Below, piece by piece: positions 20,461 through 28,639 of a stretch of DNA of 64,000 nucleotides. The translations under genes and the position numbers were made by a program. How positions within the stretch are numbered: position 1 is the stretch's first letter; every line of letters starts with the position of its first letter. The notes under the pieces were generated by a model, which saw nothing but the letters and a program-made list of their open reading frames with translations, had not been told where the DNA came from and made no database searches. Source of the stretch: Candidatus Peregrinibacteria bacterium (GTDB lineage: Bacteria > Patescibacteriota > Gracilibacteria > UBA1369 > LOWO2-01-FULL-3); the NCBI GenBank assembly GCA_030592015.1, contig JAUUZY010000001.1, forward strand, positions 62,001 through 126,000, in the 5' to 3' direction.

Positions 20461-20847
20461 ATGTCTAACTATGGATATACAAAGAAAGTAGATTATGACT
20501 TTCAAACAGCAACAGAAAAAACTAGGGAAGAACTAGGCAAGGAAGGATTCGGAATCCTGACAGAAATAGACGTAAAAGCCACGCTAAAGAAAAAGCTGGA
20601 TAAAGACGTAGAAGACTACGTCATCTTAGGAGCATGCAATCCCCCATTCGCAGCACGAGGACTAGAGATAGAACAAGAACTCGGACTACTACTACCCTGC
20701 AATGTTATTGTTTACAAAAAGGAAGAAGAAATATTTGTTTCCGCTCTAAAACCAACAATAGCAATGTCATTCATAGGAAATGAGCAAATGAGAGAAATCG
20801 CAAATACAATTGAAGGAAAATTAAAAACTGCGATCGACAAGGTTTAG
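20461..20847 (+). CDS. DUF302 domain protein
   Basis: The 128 residues cover a complete DUF302 domain: the N-terminal strand YGYTKKV, GFGILTEIDVKATLKKKL, the conserved ILGACNPPFAARGLE loop with a single Cys, LLLPCNVIVY and a C-terminal helix. Family members often travel with redox, sulfur or copper genes, which matches the CsoR-like regulator at the head of this operon. The paired Cys (GACNPP and LPCN) could bind a metal or thiol. There is no signal peptide, so it is cytoplasmic. It overlaps the convergent release-factor gene by 4 bp. Confidence 0.88.
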   Translation: MSNYGYTKKVDYDFQTATEKTREELGKEGFGILTEIDVKATLKKKLDKDVEDYVILGACNPPFAARGLEIEQELGLLLPCNVIVYKKEEEIFVSALKPTIAMSFIGNEQMREIANTIEGKLKTAIDKV

Positions 20848-21257
20848 TCCCCTCTTTCAATATTCACAGACGCACGCTGCTTCTTTACAGCGCTCCTGTG
20901 AGACTTATCATGCAAAATCTTCTCTTTGGCACGCTTTGATCGTTTCTTCTTCTGCTTACGCAATTTAAAGATCCTCTTCGCCCGATCCGATTTCGCCCCC
21001 TTCACCTGATCCTCAATTTTCAAAATCAGCAATTTATAGGCAGAAAGCTTATTCCTACTCTGCTCTCGATGTTTTTGACACTTAACAGTAGTCCCTGTCG
21101 GAATATGCTTCAACATCGCACAACTGGCAGTCTTATTGATCTTTTGACCTCCCTTGCCTCCACCAACAACAAACTTTTCAGAAATATCCTCAGGCTTGAC
21201 ACCCAATTCACGCGCCTTCTCGACTATAACCGGAGATAAATCCTGTGGAAAATTCAT
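20844..21257 (-). CDS. Peptide-chain-release-factor-like protein with GGQ (ArfB/RF-1 domain)
   Basis: The domain that triggers peptidyl-tRNA hydrolysis is present, with GGGKGGQKINK (GGQ at 36-38 from ATG 21257), followed by the basic, QKHREQSRNK-type helix and a Lys/Arg-rich C-terminal tail as in ArfB/YaeJ. There is no codon-recognition domain (137 aa). It is probably a stalled-ribosome rescue factor. Start choice: an extended -10 (TATGCTACAAT) ends six bases before this ATG. The 13 extra residues of a longer frame would lie inside the promoter, so the mRNA is probably leaderless. Confidence 0.88.
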   Translation of the reverse strand: MNFPQDLSPVIVEKARELGVKPEDISEKFVVGGGKGGQKINKTASCAMLKHIPTGTTVKCQKHREQSRNKLSAYKLLILKIEDQVKGAKSDRAKRIFKLRKQKKKRSKRAKEKILHDKSHRSAVKKQRASVNIERGD

Positions 21258-21263
21258 GGCTGC

Positions 21264-21274
21264 ATTGTAGCATA
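21264..21274 (-). promoter_or_regulatory. Extended -10 promoter of the ArfB-like gene, leaderless configuration
   Basis: The minus strand reads TATGCTACAAT, a TGn extended -10 hexamer. Six bases separate it from the ATG at 21257, so transcription should begin at or next to the A of the start codon. Confidence 0.7.
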
Positions 21275-21334
21275 AACTAACAACACACAATCCCAAAATA
21301 GAGTTTTAAAAGAAGGGAATAAGACCTCAGTCAG

Positions 21335-21363
21335 TTGACAAAACAGCCTAATTGTTGTACAAT
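21335..21363 (+). promoter_or_regulatory. Sigma-70 promoter of the PH-like membrane protein
   Basis: TTGACA at 21335-21340, a 17-bp spacer and TACAAT at 21358-21363 preceded by TG. Both boxes match the housekeeping consensus. The ATG at 21384 lies 20 bases downstream. Confidence 0.85.
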
Positions 21364-21383
21364 TAGAGAAGTCATTAAAAATT

Positions 21384-21968
21384 ATGAAAAACAAAAAAAG
21401 AAAAAAATACAGCTTAGCTAGGTACTTATTCAAGAATTATCTAGAAAAGGAGGAACGTATTAAATACATAGTACGTCCACATCCATTTACATATCACATG
21501 AAATTTTCTAGCATTAAATTATTGTTCTTTTTCGTGCCACTATTGATTTTCATATTCATACCACAATATAAAACCATTGGCTTCATATTAGTAGCTATTG
21601 GCTTAATAAAAACATTCCTAGTTTATTTTGATTGGAATTACAATGTATGGCTAGTCACAAACAAGGGAGTGATCAGCATCAGGGCAAAGAGTATTTGGCA
21701 CAGACATCAGGCAAGGGTGGAACATGATATGATAGCAGGAATATCCTACGAAATTAAAGGTTTCGTCGGTGCTATGATCAATCTAGGACACATAACACTT
21801 GAAAAAGCAGGAAGTTCTGTAGATATTATGAAATTTGAGAAAATTTACAATCCACGAAAAGCCGAACACAATATTGTAAAATGTCAAAAAGCATACATAC
21901 AGAAAAAATCAAAAATCAAGCGTGAAGGATTATTAGAAACAATGTCACAAAAGTTAAACTACGCATAA
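21384..21968 (+). CDS. Membrane protein with bacterial PH-like domain
   Basis: The protein has 194 residues. After a basic N-terminus, two adjacent membrane helices (about 45-85) precede a region with WLVTNKGVISIRAKSIWHRHQARVEHDMIAGISYEIKG. This is the pattern of the bPH (DUF304) beta domain that follows a helical hairpin in YdbS/YdbT-like proteins. The C-terminal tail is basic. Its role is unknown; such proteins are membrane-associated scaffolds. A perfect -35/-10 promoter lies just upstream. It ends 10 bp inside the convergent four-helix protein gene. Confidence 0.75.
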   Translation: MKNKKRKKYSLARYLFKNYLEKEERIKYIVRPHPFTYHMKFSSIKLLFFFVPLLIFIFIPQYKTIGFILVAIGLIKTFLVYFDWNYNVWLVTNKGVISIRAKSIWHRHQARVEHDMIAGISYEIKGFVGAMINLGHITLEKAGSSVDIMKFEKIYNPRKAEHNIVKCQKAYIQKKSKIKREGLLETMSQKLNYA

Positions 21969-22315
21969 AAAGAACTTCTAGCACACACAACTCCAAGATA
22001 GATAACAACAACACTGACAGATAAAGTTATAAACAACCAAGCTTCATACGTTTTATCAACAATCATACCTGAACCAAATCCCAAAATACAAAAAATCGCA
22101 ACAGCCAAAGAAAGATTTACTGCCCAAATCTTCCCCTTCAGAACTTGAAAAGCAATAAACAATAGCCCGAATGCCATAAAAAGTTCATAAGGAAGCTCTC
22201 TTACATTAAAAACAACAAATGTATTTGCAATAATATAAATACCCAAGACAAAAAAGAGAACAGCAAGAACAAGTCCCTGCCATGGCCTCTTTGTTTTTGC
22301 TGGTTTGTTACTCAT
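21959..22315 (-). CDS. Small four-helix integral membrane protein
   Basis: The 118 residues form four hydrophobic helices after a short basic start (MSNKPAKTKRPWQG). I see no conserved polar site in the helices apart from one Gly-rich turn. Not a family I recognise. An extended -10 (TATGCTACAAT at 22322-22332) sits six bases before the ATG, so its mRNA is probably leaderless, as for the ArfB-like gene on the same strand. Confidence 0.75.
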   Translation of the reverse strand: MSNKPAKTKRPWQGLVLAVLFFVLGIYIIANTFVVFNVRELPYELFMAFGLLFIAFQVLKGKIWAVNLSLAVAIFCILGFGSGMIVDKTYEAWLFITLSVSVVVIYLGVVCARSSFYA

Positions 22316-22321
22316 GGTTAC

Positions 22322-22332
22322 ATTGTAGCATA
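22322..22332 (-). promoter_or_regulatory. Extended -10 promoter of the four-helix protein gene, leaderless configuration
   Basis: The minus strand has TATGCTACAAT, identical to the element at 21264-21274, and again exactly six bases separate it from the ATG (22315). Confidence 0.7.
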
Positions 22333-22358
22333 AGCTTATTTTGCTATAATCCTAGCGT

Positions 22359-22409
22359 ATGAAACAACTCAGCAAAGAAAAAACAGGAGAACTACTCCGT
22401 ACACCCTAA
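22359..22409 (+). pseudogene. Truncated 5' copy of the EamA transporter gene
   Basis: The frame encodes MKQLSKEKTGELLRTP and a stop. Its first 36 bases match the first 36 bases of the transporter gene at 24876 with only two substitutions, and an upstream TTTGCTATAATCC matches TTTGCTATACTCC before that gene. Homology stops at about 22394, precisely where the stop codon of the minus-strand lipoprotein gene (22392) lies. It is a remnant left by a duplication or rearrangement, not a functional gene. Confidence 0.75.
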
Positions 22410-23072
22410 GTCTTCTAAACAAGATTGTCTCTCACCAGAAGGCAACATGTCACAAAGAGAACAATCAACCAAGGCATACATATCTGTAAATTCTATATTG
22501 TCAGGTACTTCAAGATAGTAATCATCAGGCTCCCAAGCAACACAATCAGTCATTGGCATACTGTAATCAAGATATTCAGGCATTCCATCATTAGATTCCT
22601 CAACACCAGTGCCTATAGCAACTTTAAACCCACTCATTGTGTTTCCCAAAAAACTATCACCCCACATATACATATATTCGCCATCACTCACGATATATAA
22701 ATCTCCTTGTCCTTGAATTGGCGGAGTCAGTACGTATTCAAGTCGCATTCTATTCCCAGCAATATAGGTGGTAGTCGTAAGCTCACTTTCCGCAACAGGA
22801 GAAGAAAAGTAACAAACAATATTAGCCTCCTCAACATCACCATGCATAAAATCAATCAAAACAGTATCAGCATAACTAATATTTTCATGAAGATCTTCCA
22901 TAGCACTTTCAGCATCAGTAACAGCATTTTCAAGAGGCTCTGGTCCACCACTACAAGCAGTAAACACAAGCGAAGAAATCAGTAGGAATAGAAAGGTGAT
23001 TTTTTTAGAATTCAATTGAAAAATGGTTAAAATTATTCTGGCTGGGGTCGTGAACGACGTCAGAACTCTCAT
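22392..23072 (-). CDS. Lipoprotein of unknown function
   Basis: A hydrophobic signal (KKITFLFLLISSLVF) ends in the lipobox TAC, so the mature protein is lipid-anchored. The rest (about 185 residues) is acidic. It has a central beta-rich region (ANIVCYFSSP, then YIAGNRMRLEY, then GEYMYMWGD) reminiscent of outer-membrane lipoprotein carrier (LolA)-like folds, and Cys near the end (VDCSLCDML). The ATG at 23072 is 8 bases from a TATGAT -10. A TTG at 23015 would give a normal signal-peptide length, so the start is uncertain. Function unknown. It is part of the segment bounded by the duplicated transporter 5' end. Confidence 0.75.
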   Translation of the reverse strand: MRVLTSFTTPARIILTIFQLNSKKITFLFLLISSLVFTACSGGPEPLENAVTDAESAMEDLHENISYADTVLIDFMHGDVEEANIVCYFSSPVAESELTTTTYIAGNRMRLEYVLTPPIQGQGDLYIVSDGEYMYMWGDSFLGNTMSGFKVAIGTGVEESNDGMPEYLDYSMPMTDCVAWEPDDYYLEVPDNIEFTDMYALVDCSLCDMLPSGERQSCLEDLGCTE

Positions 23073-23226
23073 CGAGACCCATCATACAGAATTTAATGTC
23101 TTTGCGAAAACGGTTTTAAATGAAAAATATTCTGCAAACATGAGGGCACCTGAAACATTAAATATTTCAGTATAAAATAAATAAATAAAAACAAAAGCAA
23201 ACTGAGAAAACCTAGGTTATAAATTT

Positions 23227-24786
23227 TTATCCAACACTCTTTATATTTTCTCTGAGAGCATTTTTTTGTGTTCTGGCATTTTCCTCGTCAACACAACCCA
23301 ACTTAGCAAGTTCATCTACTGCATGATCAAAAAGTTTTATTAAATCTTCGCCCGGCCCTGTTGGATTAATGACCCCTCTATATAAATGATAACAACCACT
23401 TTCCACTAAATCGCCTGCCATATTTGAGATTGTACTATAAACCCATTCATAAGGAGAGCTTGAACTATTTATACCAACAAGAACAGAGTCAGGAGCCATC
23501 CTCATTATTTCTTTTATATGTTTTTTTACCAATAAAAACCCTCTACTAACAAACTTTACTTCTACCTCACCAAGTATTTCAAGAACTTTGCTGATTTCTT
23601 TTGGTGGAAACACTTTCTTTCTTTTAAAAGTGTTGAAATCTTCTAAAAATAAATTTATATCAAACATCTTAGATTCACCTATATACCCACTTTTTTCACA
23701 ATGCAATAATTCATCGAGTAGAAATAATACTCTACCGCCATGGGTTTGCTGAATTGCTATTCGTATCCTTTTTGAACAATAAACGGCATAAGTGTCTATA
23801 TAGAATTGTTCAAAGGCTTTGAAGTATTCCAATTGAAGAATAAATTTGTATAGAGTTTTATAGATACATACATTCTTAAGTGATCCCTGTATTGTTCTTT
23901 TTGTTGATGAACTTAATCTTTCACATGATCTAATTAATTTCATAAGAACGTCATGTTCTAAGTAATCTTCTTCCATCTCATCCTCTTCTTCACCGAAACC
24001 ATTTAACCAATATTTCTCTTCCCATTCTTCATGTTTTAATTCATCATCTTCATCATCTTCATCTTCATCTTCTTCGTCTTCATCGTCTTCGTCAAATACA
24101 TCGCCTTCAACCCAATCTTCGCTACCACCTTCGACCTCCACATAACTGTATTTTAAACTATTCAAAGCTTCAGAAACCCCATCCAGCGATGAAAGATATA
24201 TGTTATACACATCTCCATAGACTTTATCTAATGAAATCCCATCATATCCACTTAGTATATACTTTGGAAAAAATTCAGAAAGAATCCATTGTGCAATTTC
24301 CTCTTCCTGTTTAGTAAGCGAATTGTTTATTTTATTAATCATCTCCTCGGTATATAGCATGGTTTGCTTAAAGGTTGGCAAAAGAGTTTCATCTTGCAAT
24401 TCCATCCACCTCTTCATTAATTGTCCAGTGGTCATTTTTAGCTCAATCTTATTTCCTTCACTATCCAAATATTCACCAAACTCTCTCTCTTCTTCAATTT
24501 GTTGTACAATAATCTTTTTATACTCCTTGCTACCAACTCTTACATTATATGTACTTGCTATTTTTTCTTGAATTGCATTTACAGCTGATTTTATACCTCT
24601 ATCCTTTTGCTCAGTTAGTATGACTGATTCTTTTTGCCATTCAGCTATAAAACGTGCCTTATCTTGTCCATTTGATTCAAATAAGAATTTAAATAAAACA
24701 TTGAAACCCTTTACCCACTCGTAATGATCGAGCAGTTTTTCAACTTCATCTAGTCTTGCTTTTTTCTTGTTTCTAAAGAATTTCAT
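23227..24786 (-). CDS. Hypothetical protein with a central acidic tract
   Basis: The protein has 519 residues from ATG 24786. An earlier GTG (24825) is unlikely, since a TATACT -10 (24828-24833) lies only two bases from it. The N-terminal half is helical (ARLDEVEKLLDHYEWVKGF). Near 240-290 an unusually long run of Asp/Glu (about 35 residues) forms a disordered hinge, and the C-terminal half is again helical with no catalytic motif visible. No family is recognised. It lies between two copies of a transporter 5' end and may be an inserted accessory gene. Confidence 0.75.
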   Translation of the reverse strand: MKFFRNKKKARLDEVEKLLDHYEWVKGFNVLFKFLFESNGQDKARFIAEWQKESVILTEQKDRGIKSAVNAIQEKIASTYNVRVGSKEYKKIIVQQIEEEREFGEYLDSEGNKIELKMTTGQLMKRWMELQDETLLPTFKQTMLYTEEMINKINNSLTKQEEEIAQWILSEFFPKYILSGYDGISLDKVYGDVYNIYLSSLDGVSEALNSLKYSYVEVEGGSEDWVEGDVFDEDDEDEEDEDEDDEDDELKHEEWEEKYWLNGFGEEEDEMEEDYLEHDVLMKLIRSCERLSSSTKRTIQGSLKNVCIYKTLYKFILQLEYFKAFEQFYIDTYAVYCSKRIRIAIQQTHGGRVLFLLDELLHCEKSGYIGESKMFDINLFLEDFNTFKRKKVFPPKEISKVLEILGEVEVKFVSRGFLLVKKHIKEIMRMAPDSVLVGINSSSSPYEWVYSTISNMAGDLVESGCYHLYRGVINPTGPGEDLIKLFDHAVDELAKLGCVDEENARTQKNALRENIKSVG

Positions 24787-24875
24787 GAACTTAAAATTTT
24801 TTATTGATAGGTTAAAAATCCACACCTAGTATAGCATATTCAGCCTTTGCTATACTCCCAATTGTAATTACACAA

Positions 24876-25781
24876 ATGAAACAAATCAGCAAAGAAAAAA
24901 CAGGAGAATTAATGGTTTTGGGCGAAACTTTGATGTACTCACTTTTTCCCATAATAGTGGCTCACACAACCAAAATAATGCCACCAATCCTCTTTGCAGG
25001 ATTGAGCACTTTAATGGCTTCCATAACCCTATTTTTTTACATTCTATATAAAAAAGATCTAAAAAGTCTAAAGGACAAAGATACAATCAAATACACCCTC
25101 GGAATTACTTTGTTCATAATAATAATCCCATCAATACTAATATTTACCGGAAGCAGTAAAACCTCAGGGATCAACACAACAATTCTCCTACAAAGCGAAA
25201 TCCTATTCACATTCATAATATTTGGGCTATTCACAGCCGAAAAAATTACACTAAAAAAACTTATCGGAGCACTTATAGTAATGACCGGAACATTATTCAT
25301 CATCTACAACGGAAGCCTCGAAATAAACACAGGTGACTTGCTAATAATTGCAGGAACATTCTTCTACCCAATAGGACATATTTTCGCAAAGAAAGCACTG
25401 AAGATAAGTTCAACATCAACAATTCTATTCATAAGAAGCTTCCTCGGAGGAATTGTACTAATCTGCATAAGTTTGCTTTTCGAAAATCAAGACAGCAGCT
25501 TAACCAAGATCGCAATCTACTGGCCCTTAATTCTATTCAACGGAATCTTCATCTACCACCTATCAAAAGTTCTCTGGTATGAAGGAATAAAAAGACTAGA
25601 CATCAGCAAAGCCATCCCAATAGGCGTAGGAGGATATCCCGCATTCAGCCTCCTATTCGCAATAGTCTTCCTAAAAGAAATCCCAACAATCTACCAACTA
25701 ATAGGATTAGGAACAATCGTGATCGGAATATTTATTCTGATACGGAAAAGTAAGGTAGTAGAGCCTGTGGGAGTGGAGTGA
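24876..25781 (+). CDS. EamA/DMT-family transporter
   Basis: The protein has 301 residues and ten membrane helices in two EamA halves. The first half holds LMVLGETLMYSLFPIIVAHTTK and the second holds GDLLIIAGTFFYPIGHIFAKKAL. The final helices have the family ending (PAFSLLFAIVFLKEIPTIYQLIGLGTIVIGI). Drug/metabolite transporters export amino acids, nucleotides or other small molecules; the substrate is not shown by sequence. An extended -10 TTTGCTATACT lies 19 bases upstream of the ATG, divergent from the TATGCTATACT of the previous gene. A damaged copy of its 5' end is found at 22359. Confidence 0.92.
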   Translation: MKQISKEKTGELMVLGETLMYSLFPIIVAHTTKIMPPILFAGLSTLMASITLFFYILYKKDLKSLKDKDTIKYTLGITLFIIIIPSILIFTGSSKTSGINTTILLQSEILFTFIIFGLFTAEKITLKKLIGALIVMTGTLFIIYNGSLEINTGDLLIIAGTFFYPIGHIFAKKALKISSTSTILFIRSFLGGIVLICISLLFENQDSSLTKIAIYWPLILFNGIFIYHLSKVLWYEGIKRLDISKAIPIGVGGYPAFSLLFAIVFLKEIPTIYQLIGLGTIVIGIFILIRKSKVVEPVGVE

Positions 25782-25800
25782 TAGGAATAGATACTTGAAA

Positions 25801-26856
25801 TTAAAGTTTTTTTATCTCTTCCATTAAAGCTAATCTAACAACACGCTTCAAAAAATGCCAAGTAGGCATCAGTAAAAAATATACATTTTTAAACTTATCC
25901 ACATCTTTCGGTGTAACAAGAGAAATAACTTCATGAATATCAATATCATCCCCCTCTTGGTATCCACCTGGTCTAAAACTCTTCATATGAGCAGACGCAA
26001 CAGACTGACCCAAATAAGCAGTTCCATCATCCTTTTCCAAGTCAACAAATACTTTACCAATAGAAGGAAACGGAAACCCTTGATGAACAAACTTACTTCT
26101 ATATTGATAGGCGCTATAAAAACACGCAAAAACAAAACGATCATGCTTATCAAATCGCGCCATAGTAGAAAAGCACTTCCATTTTTTGACTTTCGCTAAT
26201 TTCAAACAATCACTAAATAAATTCTCTGCAATTACTATTCGGGACCTATAGGACCCAATTTTACGTATTTTTTCATATATTTCTCTATTCCAATCATTCG
26301 ACAAATTAGCAACATTCATTGCAAAATCATATCCACTCCAACCATTGCTAATAGAATCTAATATTCTCATCAATGCAAGATAACTATCGTTATAAAAATT
26401 TGGATAAAGCAATCTAGCACTATTATAAGCATCAAAAAGATGAGTAAGCTTTATAGCATTCAATTCTTTAGAATTATCGCCAGATTGGTAATAGTCATTA
26501 ATTTTAGTATAAATTTGCTCTAACAATTCATCATCGAAATCTTCCTGTAGAATCTCCTTAGTAGACTGTGGAGACCGAATTAATTTTGTACCAAAATAAA
26601 AACCATCACCATGAGTAAGTTGTTTTTCCCTCTGTATACCTATATCTAAAACAAAACCAAGAAGCGAATCAATCCTTGCAAATTTTATATCTACATCAAC
26701 ATCCCAAGCAATCAAATCAAAACTAGCATCAACAACCAAAGATAATTTGCCATCATCACTTCGAAATATCTTAACTAACCCACATTTCTCATTCAGATCA
26801 ATTTTTTTAGAGCCTAAATTAAATTCCGTAAGCTCAAATGAATTAAATTTTTGCAT
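25801..26856 (-). CDS. HEPN-motif protein (candidate RNase effector), last gene of a three-gene operon
   Basis: The 351 residues have a beta-rich N-terminal ~110 residues and a helical remainder. Near the C-terminal third the sequence CFYSAYQYRSKFVHQG carries R-x4-H (R253, H258), the active-site pattern of HEPN-type endoribonucleases such as ApeA-like proteins. A long helix pair precedes it as in the HEPN fold. HEPN proteins act in toxin-antitoxin and abortive-infection systems by cutting RNA. It lies 18 bp after the second gene. The assignment rests on a short motif plus helix context, so it is inference. Confidence 0.65.
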   Translation of the reverse strand: MQKFNSFELTEFNLGSKKIDLNEKCGLVKIFRSDDGKLSLVVDASFDLIAWDVDVDIKFARIDSLLGFVLDIGIQREKQLTHGDGFYFGTKLIRSPQSTKEILQEDFDDELLEQIYTKINDYYQSGDNSKELNAIKLTHLFDAYNSARLLYPNFYNDSYLALMRILDSISNGWSGYDFAMNVANLSNDWNREIYEKIRKIGSYRSRIVIAENLFSDCLKLAKVKKWKCFSTMARFDKHDRFVFACFYSAYQYRSKFVHQGFPFPSIGKVFVDLEKDDGTAYLGQSVASAHMKSFRPGGYQEGDDIDIHEVISLVTPKDVDKFKNVYFLLMPTWHFLKRVVRLALMEEIKKL

Positions 26857-26874
26857 ATCAATTATTTGTTTCCA

Positions 26875-27609
26875 CTACTCAGGTCTAGTACCCTCTCGAG
26901 GTTTAATAAAAAACTGAAAACGCTTCAATGCATTTTCATCCTCTTTATATTCGTCAGTTTCACCAATATCAATTCCAGCTTTTAGTAAAAATCCAGTCCT
27001 CAAAAAGCAAACAAGAATTTCTTCAATTGCTTTCCAGCAATTCTCAAAAAATAGTCGTGCCGAATCCAAATTTAAGTAAGATTCAATATCTGTTTTTGGA
27101 ATTTCCTTATGCTCCAAATATTTATTTCTAATCATGCTTAAGGTATTTTGCCAACTTTTTCTTTCATCTCTAAACATATCAATTACTTCCATTCCACGCC
27201 CCGCTAAATCAGTTTTACAAATAAAAACTTTGGCGCCTTCCTCAAATTTTTTCTCATTTTGAAAAAGAAACCCAATATCAAACCCCATATTTTTTACAGC
27301 TATTTGCATACCATTCTTGTAAGCCACCCAAAGATACTTAAATAAGTCAAAATAATTCTTTTCCAAATCTACAATTACTTTCTCAACCTCACCAGACTCC
27401 ATTTTTCGAATCTCCCTTAAAGATAAAAAAGCTGGCATCAAGCCTTCAGTCAAAATTTCCATAATAGAATCTCTAACTTTTGCTTTTATATCATCACCAA
27501 AAGTTGTACCTTCCAAAAGATCAAACAAGCTCCATAGCCTACTAAGAAACGGCTCACTAATCCCAATATCTGAGTACTTCTGTATTTTTAGCATACTTTT
27601 ACTCTTCAT
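26875..27609 (-). CDS. Second HEPN-motif protein in the putative defence operon
   Basis: The 244 residues are almost all helical. The segment MIRNKYLEHKEI near 160-170 has R161-x5-H167, matching the R-x4-6-H signature. It overlaps the upstream membrane-protein gene by 11 bp, implying translational coupling. With the HEPN-like gene downstream it forms a pair, an arrangement that could make a hetero-oligomer. No family is recognised beyond the motif. A second Met at residue 6 (27594) is an alternative start. Confidence 0.6.
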   Translation of the reverse strand: MKSKSMLKIQKYSDIGISEPFLSRLWSLFDLLEGTTFGDDIKAKVRDSIMEILTEGLMPAFLSLREIRKMESGEVEKVIVDLEKNYFDLFKYLWVAYKNGMQIAVKNMGFDIGFLFQNEKKFEEGAKVFICKTDLAGRGMEVIDMFRDERKSWQNTLSMIRNKYLEHKEIPKTDIESYLNLDSARLFFENCWKAIEEILVCFLRTGFLLKAGIDIGETDEYKEDENALKRFQFFIKPREGTRPE

Positions 27610-28219
27610 TTAAAGTCTTTACGTCACAATTGCTATTATCATCCTCATCAATAGTTGAGCTCCCACTATAGTCCTTTTCTACTGTGTCACATTGCGAGAA
27701 TGAATTGTCATCATCTTCTAGTTCCTGATATGAGTTCATATTTGAATGGATTACAAAAATAAATAACAATGTTATTGAAATCATAAAGACAACAAGCCCT
27801 ATTTTACACAACTTTGACTTACGTCGAAGCCTATCAGCATTTGTCTCATATGCCTCTTTATATGCATCAATTAAAATGCCTATTGTTGTTTCCTTAGCCT
27901 CCAAAAATTTATCCTTTTCATATGACGCCTTAATTTTACCAGGATCTTTATAGGTAACAGGGTAAAAAGCAGCAATCAAAACAAGTACAGCAACTAATCC
28001 AGAAATTAATGCTAAAAGAAATAATACACTTGAAAGTAAGTATGGCCTTTCTATAGCTAGCATGATAATACCAACAAAATACAAAGCAAAAAAACCAAGT
28101 ATCATACCCATTTTGGCATCGAACGAACTATTATCAACCGACTGACGATCAAACTTCCTATATAAATCTTTGAGTAGAATTTTCTGACTCACATATTTTG
28201 TTCTCTTATCTTCATCCAT
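27599..28219 (-). CDS. SLATT/PycTM-like membrane protein, first gene of the putative defence operon
   Basis: The 206 residues show a helical hairpin near 35-85 (MGMILGFFALYFVGIIML, then a Leu/Ala-rich helix), a soluble helical section with ETTIGILIDAYKEAYETNADRLRRKS, and a third membrane helix near 143-165. An acidic, Ser-rich tail follows. The order hairpin, cytoplasmic helix ending 'n..l..K', third helix is typical of SLATT and PycTM effector proteins, which are proposed to damage the membrane in CBASS- or Pycsar-like defence. No cyclase gene is present. The match is by topology only. Confidence 0.55.
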   Translation of the reverse strand: MDEDKRTKYVSQKILLKDLYRKFDRQSVDNSSFDAKMGMILGFFALYFVGIIMLAIERPYLLSSVLFLLALISGLVAVLVLIAAFYPVTYKDPGKIKASYEKDKFLEAKETTIGILIDAYKEAYETNADRLRRKSKLCKIGLVVFMISITLLFIFVIHSNMNSYQELEDDDNSFSQCDTVEKDYSGSSTIDEDDNSNCDVKTLNEE

Positions 28220-28329
28220 ATTTTTATAAATTAGTTAGTTAGGACCAATGTTTTTACACTTTCGTTAACCCCACCATCACCAAAAGCCCGTAAAGCTGAG
28301 CTAGAAGCCAAGAAATCAGTATTTACTTT

Positions 28330-28397
28330 AGTATGGTTATACTTCCGCCGCCCACCCTACTACCAACATCTGATGACAGCGGAAGTATAACCATACT
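28330..28397. repeat. Perfect 19-bp inverted repeat with a 30-nt loop
   Basis: The left arm (28330-28348, AGTATGGTTATACTTCCGC) is exactly reverse-complementary to the right arm (28379-28397), and the 30 bases between them are unrelated. The arms contain a nested GTAT/ATAC pair. It lies in a 577-bp non-genic stretch (28220-28796) just beyond the end of the defence-like operon. The rest of that stretch holds a doubtful ORF (28333-28632), a GC-rich repeat and a hairpin terminator. Confidence 0.85.
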
Positions 28398-28632
28398 GAA
28401 AGAGTTTGTCAATAACCATAGTAAAGAGGTCACTCCCAAGAGTAATTTTGACATACCTGATTTGAGTGACTTGCTTGAAATCATAAGAATTCTTATTAAA
28501 CAAATTATATCAAGAAACCGCAAAGGGATCAAGAAAACAAGACGTTTAGCCCTTGATTTTATTGCTAAAAAAACTATATTTTCAACAAAGCTCCAGAGCC
28601 ACTTTCAAGGAAAAAAAAAGATACCCCCATAA
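28333..28632 (+). CDS. Doubtful small ORF starting inside the inverted repeat
   Basis: This is a 99-residue frame whose ATG lies within the left arm of the 19-bp inverted repeat. Its N-terminus is Pro/Ser-rich, and only the middle (DLSDLLEIIRILIKQI) looks like an ordinary helix. No promoter or Shine-Dalgarno sequence is seen. A bidirectional hairpin terminator follows at 28767-28795. It may be non-coding; low confidence. Confidence 0.25.
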   Translation: MVILPPPTLLPTSDDSGSITILKEFVNNHSKEVTPKSNFDIPDLSDLLEIIRILIKQIISRNRKGIKKTRRLALDFIAKKTIFSTKLQSHFQGKKKIPP

Positions 28633-28639
28633 TACCCAA

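Noticed and set aside
23492-23499. GGAGCCAT octamer as another cassette boundary
   Set aside because: It lies inside the coding sequence at 23227 without the extended repeat; a chance match.
24823-24825. GTG start for the acidic-tract protein
   Set aside because: A TATACT -10 ends two bases before it, so the transcript would start beyond this codon; ATG 24786 is better.
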